Shown here in pieces: positions 22,601-34,900 of a DNA stretch of 64,000 nucleotides. The stretch's first letter is position 1. Each line of letters starts with the position of its first letter. Origin of the DNA: Tetracladium setigerum (Eukaryota > Ascomycota > Leotiomycetes > Helotiales); NCBI GenBank assembly GCA_031472005.1, contig PZJY01000006.1:2728001-2792000 (forward strand). Direction: 5' to 3'. A model generated the notes under the pieces. That model was not told where the DNA came from and made no database searches. It worked only from the letters and a program-made list of their open reading frames with translations. Position numbers and translations under genes: made by a program.

Positions 22601-25600
22601 TATCCAGCATATTCCCGTTGAAGCCTGTGAAGGGTATCGCCAAGATCAATATTTTCGTCTTTCATTTGTCGTCGTTCCTGGTCGTTCATCGGATGAGCGT
22701 TGATCTCTCGTTGATGGCTACGCTCATTCTCCAGATCATCGACTAAATTGTTTACTCGAATCTCCATAATATCTCTTTCACTTTGTAAACGCGCGGTTTC
22801 CTCCTTCGCAGATTGACTGGCTTTAATAGCCGTATCTCGTTCCCTTTCAAGTGCTGCCATTGTCACGACCACTAATCTCGCTTGCCCCTCTAGATTTCGT
22901 GGTTCTGCTCCAATATTCGCGGTTTCCATGGCGGCTACTTGTCTTCGCAAATCGCTGACTTGCTGGGTTCTTATCATACCGCGTCTCGAGCACTCAGCAA
23001 GATGGCCTTTCGTCTCATTCTGCTCTTCCGCAAGTCTTTTATTTGCGGCGAAGACGTCTCTGTAATTGGTTTCAACTAGTTCTATCTTTCCAAGAGCGCC
23101 CTTTACCTGTTCTTCCAACTGTACCCATTCTTCTGATGCTGTGGGAGCTTCAGCAAGATCGTGTTCGCTATCCAGAGTCAAGTTAATCTTCGCAGCTAGA
23201 AGGTAAATAACCCTCTTCATGGCTGGTGAGATATCCGTTGCGCCTGCCTCAAGGCCTTGGATCTCTTTCTCCAATGCCAGCTTTTCACCGATAACGATTC
23301 CAATCTGTGTCTCATACGCATTCAACTGTCCAACTTGGGTCTCGAGCTGGCGAATTCTCTCTGAACTGGCGGAATGTTGTTCGAAAAGTTGTCTGAAAAT
23401 AAAATGTATCCGTTCAATTGCCTGGCGCGGAGTTTGGCTATAGTCAACCTGATCTGGATCGAATTGCCCTAAAATCTTCAACAGTTTGCTCTGGAACATG
23501 TTTATGATGTCTTGGCAAGGATTATCTGCCACATATCTGCCGTCAAGAACGAAATCCTCCCTTTCTTTAAGTTCGCCAATGGCAGGAACTTGGTCAGTGC
23601 CTAGGTTTCCAATACTTTTTATTGCACTACCCTCGCCTCGACTTTCGGTCCCTTCTCCAGAATCAATTTGGGCAGCATGGCCGGCTTCACCACCTTCAAC
23701 CTTGCCCGCAGCTCCAGAATTTCTCTTGTCTTCGGCCTCCGCCTCCAGGATTTTTACTCTCCCACTTAGACCTCTTTTTTCAGCCTCACATTGGCTCAGA
23801 CTTCCTTTTACCTTGCTGAGATCAACGTTGAGATTTTGGAGAATTTCCTGGGCCTGGTAAAGTTGTTTGCTTTTACTACCCAGTAGGGCCTCTTGGGCAG
23901 CGTGAGAGGAAAGAAGAGCATCTCTTTCAGCAATCAGCTCGTCGATATTATCTTGGATTGGGTTTGGTTCTAGAGCTTTTGTTAGCGAACTGTCAATTAT
24001 TCGCCAGAGAAAGAAAATTGACTTGCCTGATTTGTGAGCCTCACTTGCAGAGCTTATACGAGGAGAGATATCTTCCATGTCTACATCTTCGCCAAATCGC
24101 CTGCGATTTCCTTGTGGGGCAGACCCAATCCGTACCGGAAGACCAGACCCCTGAATTGTCACCTCAACATCATCTCTGATCCGACGTAGCATCTCGGATA
24201 CTACGGGTTCAGCAGTATTCGCCACTTCTCCACCTTGTCCTGCTACACTATGTCTTTCCCTTGTCGGTGAGAGATCTTGATAAGTTTGCATGATCTCCAG
24301 ACCAGCCTCTTCATTCTCGATACCAGCCTGGATTTGTTCATCACTCAAGCGCTGAGCTCCACGTGTGCGCTCAGCCGAAGCTTTTAGCCATTCCCTGAAG
24401 GTCGAAAACTCAGGTCTTGGACGAACGGAATCGCTTGAGGAAATTTCAGATTGCACATCTCTCGGAGACGAGGGATCGGGAAGAAGATTCTTTCTTGAAA
24501 AGCGTTTCTGGTGTCGAGAGCTGTCGTGTATTCGGGGCTACTGGTATCGTGTATCACTTCAACAGTAGCACTCAATCTGTTGTATTGTGCTCTATCGATG
24601 GCCGTGAAAGTTGCATTCCTCAGTCCCTCTTCAAGATGCTCGATTCGCTCCGATTGAACAGTCCATTGACTTAGACTGAAAGTCAAATCATTGATTCGGG
24701 CTCTAGCTTCGTCTCTTTGTTGTCGGAGAGTATCTACATCATTCTCTTCGACAGCGGTGATGCCCTTACTTATACCGACAAGGCGACTCTCTGACAATGC
24801 AATTTCTTCAAATCTGCTTTGCTTCTCGATGAGATCAAGGTATTCCGGTGTGCCCCATTGACCTGCATCTACCATATGTTGTAGAAGAGAGCATATATTA
24901 CTATGTTCGATGAGCTCGTCATTTGTCATCCTCGAACGAGCACGAGCTGTTTTGGTTGCACTATCTTCAAGCTCATATTCTCCATCATGGTCTTGACGGG
25001 CTCCGGAGAATGGTTTTAGTCGACGAAGCTCATTCAAATCGTTTCGAATACCCTTCAATTCTTCATTTAATCGCTTCGCAGTGTCTTGGCTCTCTTCGTG
25101 ATCGCCAGTCAATTGTTGATGCTCGCCGCGAAGTTTATAGAATTGGTTCAAGACTCCCTCGATCGTCACTGGATACACTCCTGGTCCTCCTCCGCTTGCT
25201 TGGACAGGGACCTCACCAACAAATCCTTGACGTTGTGCCTGTATTCGACGTTTAGTTAGCACGGAATAATCGAGTGACACCAAAGCTGCATTATCATTTC
25301 GAAATACAGTTGAGGAAGGGAGTCTGGGGCAATCTAAAGAACGTGACGTGACTCACAATTCTGACCATGCCTACCATAATATCCAATTGTTTTGCATTCT
25401 CATCCGTTTGCCTCTGCGAATCTTCAAGTTCGACTCGCATTTGTTCCGTTTCATTAAGCGTGCTCTTATGTGACTCTTCGACAGACGCGACGGCAGCTCT
25501 CAAATTCTCTATTTCCGCTTTGTCGCTAGCGATGATCTCATTCAGCTCGTCTTTTTGCTTTTTAACTTCAGTAATCTTTGTCTCTAGCGACAGAATTTTC

Positions 25601-26409
25601 GCTGCTTGAGCTTCCTGTCTCCTGGCTTCTTCGTCGGCTTCATCTTGTTCCTTCGCCTGTCTTTGGTGATCCGGATGAATACTCGTAGTGCGATCTCTCC
25701 TCGCAAACCCAGCTTGAATGATGCGTTCTTGCTCGGCGATGCAGACACTTTGATACTGAATTAATTCTTGATAGTGTTTGAGTTCCCGGTCGATGCGCAG
25801 CTGTTCTTTCTCTTGTTCTGCAATGAAGGCCGGTTCTCCATCTGCTTGATACGACTTGAGAACTTTAGTCAATTTTTCATTCTCGACAAGAGCACTCTTG
25901 TGACTGGCTGACAGTTTTGCACCTGCAACTCGGAGGTGGTCGCAGATTCTGTTGGACTGATCAAGCTCATCTTTGAGTTCAGCCAAGTCCTCAGCCAATT
26001 CGTCCCCTGGTTTTTCAGAATCTCTAGCCTTCGTTTCCAAACGAAAAATGTCCTTTTGAAGTTCCGTAATTCGCTCTTCCCAGTGCCTCGTCTCTCGTAT
26101 CGCTGCGCTCTGCTTTGCGTAATCTTGAAGTCTCGATATCAAACTGGCGTTCTCCTCCTGAACAGATTCAAGTTTGATGCGCAGCTCGTCATGGTCAACG
26201 GGCGCTGCAGGGTCGACGTCCATGGATTTGTTGTCCTCCACTTCGTCATGTTCTCTTGATTTGCCACTAACATCTTCCAATATTTGCTTATACCGCTGGA
26301 CCTCAGCGCGAAGGCTCTCGTTTTCTTCATTCGTGGCAGTGAATGCTTTGTTGCAAGCATCCAAGTCCGATTGTAGCTTCTGGATATCTGGAGCTTCTTC
26401 TGAAGTCAT
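19636..26409 (-). CDS. Giant coiled-coil protein, about 2,200 residues
   Basis: Exon 1 is 26409-25357, then a 118-nt intron (GTGAGT...CTAACTAAA...CAG). Exon 2 starts at 25238. The frame changes near 24500, either by a 50-nt intron (24508-24557, weak GTGATA donor) or by one lost base in a TTT run at 24491-24493; the second reads better. A further 51-nt intron at 23976-24026 is of GC-AG type (GCAAGT donor, GCTAAC branch) and removes an in-frame hydrophobic stretch. The last exon runs to 19636. The product (2,184 or 2,201 residues) is almost wholly heptad-rich, Glu/Gln/Arg/Leu-rich coiled coil in three blocks, with a disordered Ser/Pro/Asp-rich middle and a basic C-terminus with nuclear-localisation-like clusters (KRPRSRAPKR, RKRGR). 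A motif is duplicated (NPCQDIINMFQSKL and YPCADIVRRFYARI). Plausible roles are spindle-pole, nuclear-envelope or cytoskeletal scaffold; none can be assigned. Confidence 0.85.
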
Positions 26410-26773
26410 GGCTATCGCGGCAAATTGATGTCAAAATCTGCTTGCAAAAGATCATCAAGGACAAATAATCAAACCAAAACAAAAAATACAACCATTTCCA
26501 ACAAAGAACGCGAGTCTTATCCCATCTCTATTTTACATGCGATTCTGGTAAAGAAGCTACCCTTCGTCTGACAAAGATTCCCCGGATGCGGTATAACATC
26601 TCAAAGCTTTCAGTAAACTTGACAATAAATTAAGAATACAAAGAAGGTGATTTAAAATTGACCGGCCCACTAGATGACAAAAAAAATATGTCAAATCAGG
26701 ACGGCGAATATTCCCGAATTGAGCCCCCTTCCCTTGAAGAATCACCGCTAACATCCTAACTTGATGCCCGATC
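26410..26773. other. Spacer between two co-directional minus-strand genes
   Basis: 364 bases separating the NLR stop from the coiled-coil start. AT-rich, with no frame of interest; it must hold both the NLR 3' end and the promoter of the coiled-coil gene. Confidence 0.5.
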
Positions 26774-29700
26774 TCAATCCAGTGAGCTCTTCCACTTTTC
26801 ATACATCTCAGTATAGAGCAAATTCATAGGATGATTCGCACCCAATTTGGTATTCATGAGGCTAAGAGTCGGAGATATTAAATCCATAGCTTCTCCCTTT
26901 CGACCCAGATACCAGTAGGTCTCTGCGAGGTCTGCCACACGATTAAGAGTGTCTGGATGGCCCTGCCCTAAGATCTCCTTGCTTGATTCTACCACTTGTG
27001 TGCATAAGTCCGCCGCTTCCCGCCAGCGATTCTGACCCGTGTATATAGAGGCGAGAAGTGACAGGCTTTCCAGTGTCTCTGGATGATCTTGGCCTAACAC
27101 TCTTTGTCTCGCGGCTAATACTTGCACAGCCAGGTCCTCTGACTCTTTCCACTTACCCTGAAGACTCCATAAAAAAGCTTGAAAAGCTTCCCGCTGCAGC
27201 TTACTTAGATGGTCCAGGCCTACCACCCTCTTTTCCGTCTCCAATACTTGAAGCATTAGTTCCTCCGCTTTCTCGTCGCGACCTTGATAGGCATAAATAG
27301 TGGCTACGTTTAACATTCTTGCTAGGGTATGTCGATGCTCCGGACCTAAGGTTATCTTACTCGACGCTACAACTTGCAATCCAAGATCCTCTGCCTCCTT
27401 CCAGCGTCCCTGCTCAGCATAAATTTTAACAAGATCCGTTGACATAGCTAGCTTGTCGGGTTCATTATCACTTAATACGTTCTTGCTTATCTTCAACATC
27501 AGAAGTTGAAGATCTTCCGCATCCTTCAGGTGGCCTTGTGCTACATAATAGCGTATTAACCAGCTAGACGTTCGGTGGTCAAGACAACTGTAAGCTTCTC
27601 CTTCTTTTGCAAAACGCCTATCGTTCAAAAGCCAGGCGTCTATGCTGGCCAAAAGTGCCTCTTTCTGACTTGCCGTTGTGTTTCGCCTTTCAAAAGTGTC
27701 TATAGAAGATACGAGAACATTGAATGCTACATGCATGTAAAGTTTCAGCTGATATTCTGGGACTTGCAATTGCAACCAATCTCGAATAAGCGGGTGTAGG
27801 GACAAGGTCTGCTTCTTTTGGCCAGACTCTTTACTATCGCTTTGAGCACGCATGAGAGATAGCTGTCGACATTTTATGATGAACTTCCCAAACCTTTCGG
27901 AACACCATTCGTTCTGCAATCCGGATTCTTTCGGTCCACTTCCTTCGTCGTATCTTTCTGAACTTTTTCGTGAAAATTGACGATACTTGGCTCGGAAACG
28001 AGGAAGCAAATTCAAACTCCAGCTCTTTCTTGACCCAGCATGCTCGGGATGTACTTTGTCTTTCGTGCGGACTTTGGCCTTGCTCGAAGATGGGCTGCTG
28101 GGTTGCTCACTTAAGACATTTGTTTGTGAAATGTCGCCGCCATTTCCGACAGGCTTCGTGAAAATTGTCAACCACTCTGGGATGGAAAAGTCCTCATCTT
28201 GATAGAAGGTCCGAATGAGGTCTTCAGAAATATCCAGGTAGTCGAGAAATGAGTAAAGAGTCAGAAAACGAAGAGCATACTCTTGTTTTTGTGGATCATT
28301 TGAGAAGAGTCGTTGAAATGACAAGTTCCAAGTCGTGAAGGCGCTCAAGGATTTTTCTTTGGCTGCCTGGCCATCTATTTGCATCGTATACTTCCACCCG
28401 TGCTCAGGGATGTAGTTCAGAAGTTTGGATCTTTCAGTTTCGTATTTCGGCAGAAATTCTTCGATCGCTATCCCTGTATCTTGTATGAATGCGGCACTTT
28501 GGTCGATGGCCAAAGCCAGCCCGCCAAGCCTGGTGATGATCTTTGCTCCCTCAATCTTATTTTCCTCGCGCTGCTTGGGATCCGCAAAAAGTAGGCATAG
28601 GCCTTCACCTGTTGTCATAGCTGGGATTTCAAGACATTCCCCGAGTCGCCCCAAGTTCTGAATCCGACTTGTGATCAGAATTTTACCAGGCCCGCCTAGT
28701 TCCATCAGTCATTTTTTAACACATGCGACGCAAGAGTTGGTCGACTTACATCTTGGGAAAAATTCGCTCAACTCAAAAGATTCCGGAGTGTCATGATTAT
28801 CAAAAACCAAAAGCCAGCGCGCTGTCCAATTCTCCAAAAGTTCCAGAATATATTTGATCTTCTGTTCCGAATCTCCTATTAGTCCACGAGTAGCTGGTTG
28901 GTCAAGTACACCTGCAATTCTCACAAAGGACTCCGTAATGGTCATCTTTGAACTTGCGTTAATCCAGAAGGTTCCTTGATGACTTTTCCTCGATCTTTCG
29001 CAGTATTTTAGGGCAATTTGGCTTTTCCCTTGACCGCCAAGTGCATGTAAGACGAGCGCTTTGGGAGAAGGGACATCTGTTTTCGAGAAGTAGTCGTCGA
29101 TATTGGAAAGAATATCTTCTCGTCCAATAAACCTTCTTGTAAGTTTCCTTGGAACTTCGTAGAATTTGGGAGTTCTTGGTGCTATTTAATTGTCAGCAGT
29201 TGTGAGGCCAGACACATCCCAGTCCTCCGAACACAGGTATTCGGTTCCCCTGTTATGAGTGTAGTCATGTTCTCCATAATGGAATTTTCTAACTCTTACC
29301 ATCGCCTGGTGGCAGACTGTTACGTAGTAAGTGTTCAGCACACTTTCCAAGTTCCAACCTATGGCCTGTGAGATACTTAAGTGCATCATCTTGAATATTT
29401 TTAGCATCGTCAGATTGGCCATCTCTTCGTCTGAGTGATCGGTTGACATCAAGTCGATAGTATTGTTCATTGGTACCATCCCTGCTTATCGTGAGATTTC
29501 TTATCGCTTCGTCGTTTATTTGGGTGTTATGTGATCGTGTAGGCTTCGCTCCAACTGAGACCATACAAGTGATTTTGTCGAATCGATCTGTGTTGCGCCA
29601 GAGTGTCTGCGCTTCATTCCAAACTCTATCAACAGGGCTATCGCTTATCGAATCATCCATCGCGGTGTCTGGGGTCGGTGATCCAAACTCAAGAGTTTGG

Positions 29701-30804
29701 AGAGCTTTTATTGATGAGAGGGTCGCAAATGCAGCATCCACAACTGTTGGCTGGGTCGAATTGGCTGCATCGGGCGAGATGTAGTTTCGAAAGCTTAAAA
29801 CATTTTCGTCACTCTTCGCGCCTGCACAAACAAATCTGCGTACTGTCAATATATCACATGAGCCAAAAAGCGAATGAGGTTGAGACCTACACATAACAGC
29901 TGTCGTTTTTGTCATTTCTTAGCAGAGCACCTGATCCGAGGCCCCGACTTTCAACTAGTTTGACTATAGCTTCCCTTAGGACACCTGAACTTGATTTGGG
30001 AACTCCCTTGGCCGACTCATTATTTACTCCACTGATGCGCTCAGAAAGAACCGTATACTCGATCAAACACTCGTCCACGGTCATTCCCAAAGGGCCAAGC
30101 ATAATTGAAATGAACCTAGAAATCTTTAGCATGGAACACAATCCTCTGGCCTCTTCGTCTTACCCTCCTGTACCCGAGCCCGCAATAAGATCAAACAGCT
30201 CGCAGGGCCTCTGGGGACGTTCCTGGTTTGCATTCACTTTTGCCATTAGATCTTGGAGAATATACAAAGTAGACAAGCTGTCAAGGCCCTGTCCACTATC
30301 CAGAGACAGTAAATTACGGCATTTAACTAGGAGAAATGTAGCTTGTTTGTTCGTCGAACGTGAAACCTGAGCAAGGATAGTCTCGGTGGCGGATAAGGTC
30401 AAAATACTAATATACCGGTCAAGCTGTTCCTGGATGCCCGTCACTTTGTCTTCTTGGAAGACACTCCTCGTAGCCTTCCAGAGGACCTCCAAGCCCGATG
30501 TCCCAGCTGCCGTGGTGACCTTCCGCAGGATTTTGTCGAGGTCTCTCAGCGCCTTTTCCACGCCTTGATGGATCGGGAGTAAGGCCTTTGAAGTCTCATC
30601 GTCGATCTCATTTCTCTTGATGCGCTGCTCGTTGTTCTTGACCACGCGAGTCAAAGACGGAAGCAACTCGTTGATAGCCACAAAAGCTTCTCCGACAGCT
30701 TTTCCATCAGCTCGAAGGCTGGCGAATTGAGTGAGGACCTTGTGGCTGAAATCCACGAGCTGAATGATGTTCGCGATGACGGATATCACTTCGAGACCCG
30801 ACAT
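26774..30804 (-). CDS. NLR/STAND protein: SesA-like, degenerate patatin, NB-ARC, TPR
   Basis: Five exons (30804-30164, 30115-29891, 29835-29300, 29181-28750, 28695-26774), introns of 48, 55, 118 and 54 nt, all phases consistent, give 1,251 residues. Residues 1-180: helical N-terminal domain (SGLEVISVIANIIQLVDFS) like SesA/STAND N-terminal domains. About 195-430: patatin-like phospholipase fold (ELFDLIAGSGTGG, IMLGPLGMTVDECLIEYT, FVCAG...FRNYIS). About 480-760: NB-ARC with P-loop GGQGKS (516-521) and Walker B LLVFDN (591-597). About 995-1251: six 42-residue TPR units with GRWKEAEDLGLQV-like and LGxxHPxTL motifs. The patatin nucleophile elbow reads G-S-G-T-G where G-x-S-x-G is expected. The start at 30804 is chosen over an in-frame Met eight codons upstream because of its AAAATG context and the domain start. 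Expected role: cytosolic self/non-self or damage sensor triggering a cell-death-like response. Confidence 0.93.
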
Positions 30805-31918
30805 TTTGCTATGATTGGAATACAAACATGCAAAAGTGATGTCTTTTGGTCCTTCGAAGATAGTTGTTGATGAGAAGAGATCAAGGACGATGATTTCGCA
30901 ACTTCGACCAGGCCAAGTTGAACGGCCACATCAGCTGTCCCAGCTCGAGGCTGAGCCTAGGCGCCTGCAAAGACAACCATTGCCGGCCAATACACGCAGC
31001 CCTCTCATATGGCAAACAAAACGACTCCCAATAATCATTCCCTCTGTCCAGAACAGTGTTTCTGTGGGATCATTGATAGCTTCATATTGAAATGGACATG
31101 GATCGATAATTGAACTCGAGAGAAATTAATGATCAAATTGATGATGAAATGATCTCGAATTGATATCGATGTCGAGAGAGGAAGACGACCAAAGCACCCA
31201 GAAATTTCAAATTGGAGACCCCACAGCGCTAAAATTCAGGGCTCGTCCCGCCTAAGCGACTTCCCAGCAGAACCAAACTTGACCCACCCTGCCTTCCACA
31301 TCAAACTCCACCCCACATACAAACAAACACCTTCCAAATCCCGCAACTATCTAGGTTCTTTCTTTATCAGATTACTTAGCTCACACTACGAATACCTAGA
31401 GATACCTACTTTTGCCAATTACGCTTTACTAGCGTACCGTTTTATTTGGAAGAAACACGCGATGAGAACCTTGTGCCTCTCTCTACTTGTCTCGGCTTGT
31501 TCTAGCGTCGCTCAAGGCAGTATACCATCACTTACATAGACCCAGAACTCTGGCTAGACACGTCCTAATATTCTTCGGGGGTCATGGGAGAATATCATCT
31601 TGGCGTATTGTATGCGACCATTAAATCTAACCATCATCCTTATCGGCAGCTATCTTCCCACAATTTCGGAATACAAGAGCTCTTTCTCTGAGAAATCATA
31701 AGGTGAATTTTCGAAATCTAAATAGCGTAACTGTATATTAAAAGATTTCATTAGTCGCTAGAAGAAAATCACCTTTTTTCCACTTGAACTCTCTCGATAC
31801 AACCGTAGGGGAATGTTTTCCTCCTTCAACTTCAACAAAGATGGCCGCCCCCAAAATATCTCAAATTTTTTGATTGATACATTAATCTCTATCTCATCTA
31901 AATCAAACACGAAAAATA
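30805..31918. other. Intergenic, no gene seen
   Basis: Promoter of the NLR plus 3' region of the transporter gene. Contains ATGATCGATTGA-like short repeats around 31110-31160 and a 25-codon frame from 31461 with a hydrophobic start (MRTLCLSLLVSACSSVAQG) that could be a signal peptide, but no downstream exon can be joined to it. Confidence 0.4.
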
Positions 31919-33964
31919 TTACAGCAACAATATCCCATCAAACCCACCTCTCCCCAAACGGCCCCTCCTCACTCCCACCCCCCTTCTCCTCCTCAAATCC
32001 AGCCTCTCATCATAATTCACCGACCCCTTCACCTCCCCAGCCAACTCTTCCAACGTCCTCCTCTTCGTCTCCGGGATCAACACCGTACTCACAACACCCA
32101 AAAACATAAATCCTGCAAAAATAAGCATCACCTTATCCAACCACGGACTCGCCTCCCTCCCAATCCCACCCACCACCGCAATCACACCCTCTTTCACCCC
32201 TCTCGTCCTCAGGGGTCCAAAGACAACTTGACTTACTATCGCGCCAATTTTGCCGGATGCCGCAGCTATACCGTATGAAGTAGAGCGGTAGCGTGTGGGG
32301 AAGCATTCACCCGGAACGATGAAAGTGGTGGAGTTGGGACCGAAATTGAAGAAGAATTGCGCGAGGACGTAAAGTGCGAGGAGGGCGTGGTCAGAGAGAC
32401 GGTCATAGGCGAATCCAACGACGAGGAAGAGAAGTGTGAGAATGGCGAAACCGCCGAATTGGATGGGCTTGCGGCCGAGAGTGTCGATGGTGGCGACGGA
32501 TACCCAGTACCCTGGGATGGCGCCCGCACAGGAGAGGATCAGGTTTCCAACCGCGGTGCGGTAGAAGATATCATACATTGTTGATCCGCCGGAATACCCG
32601 AGTGTGGAGAGGATGATGGAGTTATTGAGACTGAGACCGAAGTAACCCACGTCGAGGAAGAACCAGGATAATGCTGTCCCAAGCAGAATCTTACCATATC
32701 GCCATTGTGAGTAATGTTGATAGAAATCAGTCCATGAGGATTCAGGAATTTCCAGTTGGGGAGAAGTTTCCGCCATGGCTGTTGCGCGGATTATTTCGTC
32801 TGGGTGGCCTTTCGCTTCGCCTTTTAGATAGGCCGAGATATCTTCTCCGCCTTTTTCGACGTCGCGACCTACATCGAATGTGTATCGTGGTGTTTCGGGA
32901 ATAGTAAGACGAGAGTAGAGTGCGATACATCCTGGGACTGCACCGAAGCCGATTACTACTCTCCACATTTTGTCGGCGGCGAGTTGGCAGGATCCAGTGC
33001 AGCTGGATGGGTCGGCGGCGGAGAGGAGGGAGTTCCTGAAGGAGATGGTGACGATGAGAGATACGAGAGCTGCGGCGAATTGGCCAAACCCTTGCATGGC
33101 GAAGACGGCGTTCATCATCGCTCCACGCCATTTGGTAGTAGCGAATTCGGATGTTATAATTGATGATAGTGGAAAGTCACCTCCGAGTCCGATGCCCTGT
33201 GGATGTCAGAATATCGTTCGTAATGGAAAGTAGGTAGAGATGGATATTATTCATATTGAAAGGAGGCAGAGAAAGATCATGAGAGAATCTTACCATGAGT
33301 ACCCGCCAGAAAATAATGTGACCAACGATTGATGTAGCCGGAGATGGAGAAGAAAGAGCTTGAGCAAGAGTTGCAAAAATAATAAGCTAAACGATCGTTA
33401 GAGTTCACTCATATCAAACAAGGAGGAATAAATTTCTTACAATTAACTCAAGGCCATACATCTTCTGACGACCAACAACATCAGCAAGCCACCCAAAAGC
33501 CAACTGACCAACAACTATGCCGCCAAAGGCAGACGCTTTAATCGCAGTATCCGCAGACGTGGGAATAATGCCTTTATCATGACCATTCTGCCAAAACACA
33601 ACACCAAGCATCCCAGTAACTAAATTTATAGCGAAGATCTGAACAATTCATATCACATCAATAAAGTGTTGCAACTAAGATAGGTAGGCAGGCGACAGTG
33701 TGAGGACCAAAATGGACTTACATCGTAAGAATCCGTAAAAAACCCAATGCCCGCCACGACACACGCCCTGACATGATACCAACCAAATGGCGCCCTATCA
33801 ATCTCCGCCAACGCAAGCCGTCTCCTCTCATTCGGATTCTGCACATCAGAGAACTGATCGTGAAAGTTCCGAAAGACAGTGTCACCGCCACTACTCATTG
33901 TAGTAGCGTTACCACTCCCACTACTAGCCTCATGCGGCTGTATGACAGAAGCACGAGAGCGCAT
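31919..33964 (-). CDS. MFS inorganic phosphate:H+ symporter (PHO84-like)
   Basis: Four exons (33964-33722, 33638-33441, 33386-33294, 33196-31919), introns of 83, 54, 54 and 97 nt reduced to three junctions (33639-33721, 33387-33440, 33197-33293), all phase 0, 603 residues. Twelve hydrophobic segments, the A-type motif GWLADVVGRQKMYG after TM2, the phosphate-symporter signature GIGLGGDFPLSSIITSE in TM4, an acidic-basic central loop, and IPETKRRTLEEL at the end of TM12. The upstream TTG codon at 34006 is not a start; ATG at 33964 is. Role: high-affinity phosphate (or glycerophosphodiester) uptake across the plasma membrane, normally induced by phosphate starvation. Odd: the last 30 residues are Arg/Gly-rich; one extra G near 32006 would give an acidic tail of usual kind ending at 31938. 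Confidence 0.92.
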
Positions 33965-34900
33965 CGTTGTGTCTGGTCTGTCCGATGGATCAAGGACGGG
34001 GCTCAACTAGCTTGGCGACGAGAAGCTTGATCTGCTTGCATGCTTGATTATTCAGAGTCAAGATGCCTTGGTAATGCTTCGATGGATGTTACGGTATGGT
34101 GGGAGTGGTGAGATGGTCGATCAATGTTGGAGGGGTTGGCGAGGCGAGGGTCTTGTCTTATATCTGGGGAGGTCAAAACGTGCCGGGTGTTGCAGCCCTG
34201 TTAATTGCTTTTGACACACGTTGATGCGAAATCCATCAGCTCATTCGAGGCTGTAAAGACCAGGGGGCGATGAAGCTCGCCAAGATTTCGAGATTTGAAG
34301 GTCTTTGGGCGGCTTAAAACGTATGAGCTGGGTAGGTGGTGGGTGGCCCATCAGAGTTGGAAGTAGTTGTTGTAACGGACAGCCAGAACCAATGTCTCGC
34401 ACATCAATTGCGCTTGCAATTTATCATAATATCGCAGCATGTTGAACAAGAAGATGACAGCCGCTTCCTTCTAGAAACAGGTCTCGACATTCCATGCATT
34501 GGTCGATGCGCACGTGTGGAAGTGGGTGAGCTTGAGGTCGTGGAGGTCGTCGCCAATCAAAGCGTCTGGAGGAGGAACGTGCTGGTCTTCGCTTGTCGCC
34601 ATCCAACACAGTCTAACCTCGATATGGATGCATAACATCCCATTATGTCGCATCCATATTTATGAAATACTTCAATTTTATCTACACACCAAGAGAAGAA
34701 AGATTGGGAGTTGAGAAATAGTCTGTTATGACCGACTCTAGGAAGTGAGAACATAAAAATGAGATGCTGTAAGAGAGGAGGAAACTACTGATTGACAAGT
34801 CAGATCGAAACAAAGGAAAACCACTTTATGTAACGCCGTTCCGCAAACTTCCCTCTCGGGGACTCTTCCAGAATTTGATATCAACAGCAAGTGTAGTCGT
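33965..34900. other. Intergenic, no gene seen
   Basis: Promoter of the phosphate transporter and 3' region of the ankyrin gene. Frames at 34336-34635 are short and on several strands at once. Confidence 0.45.
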
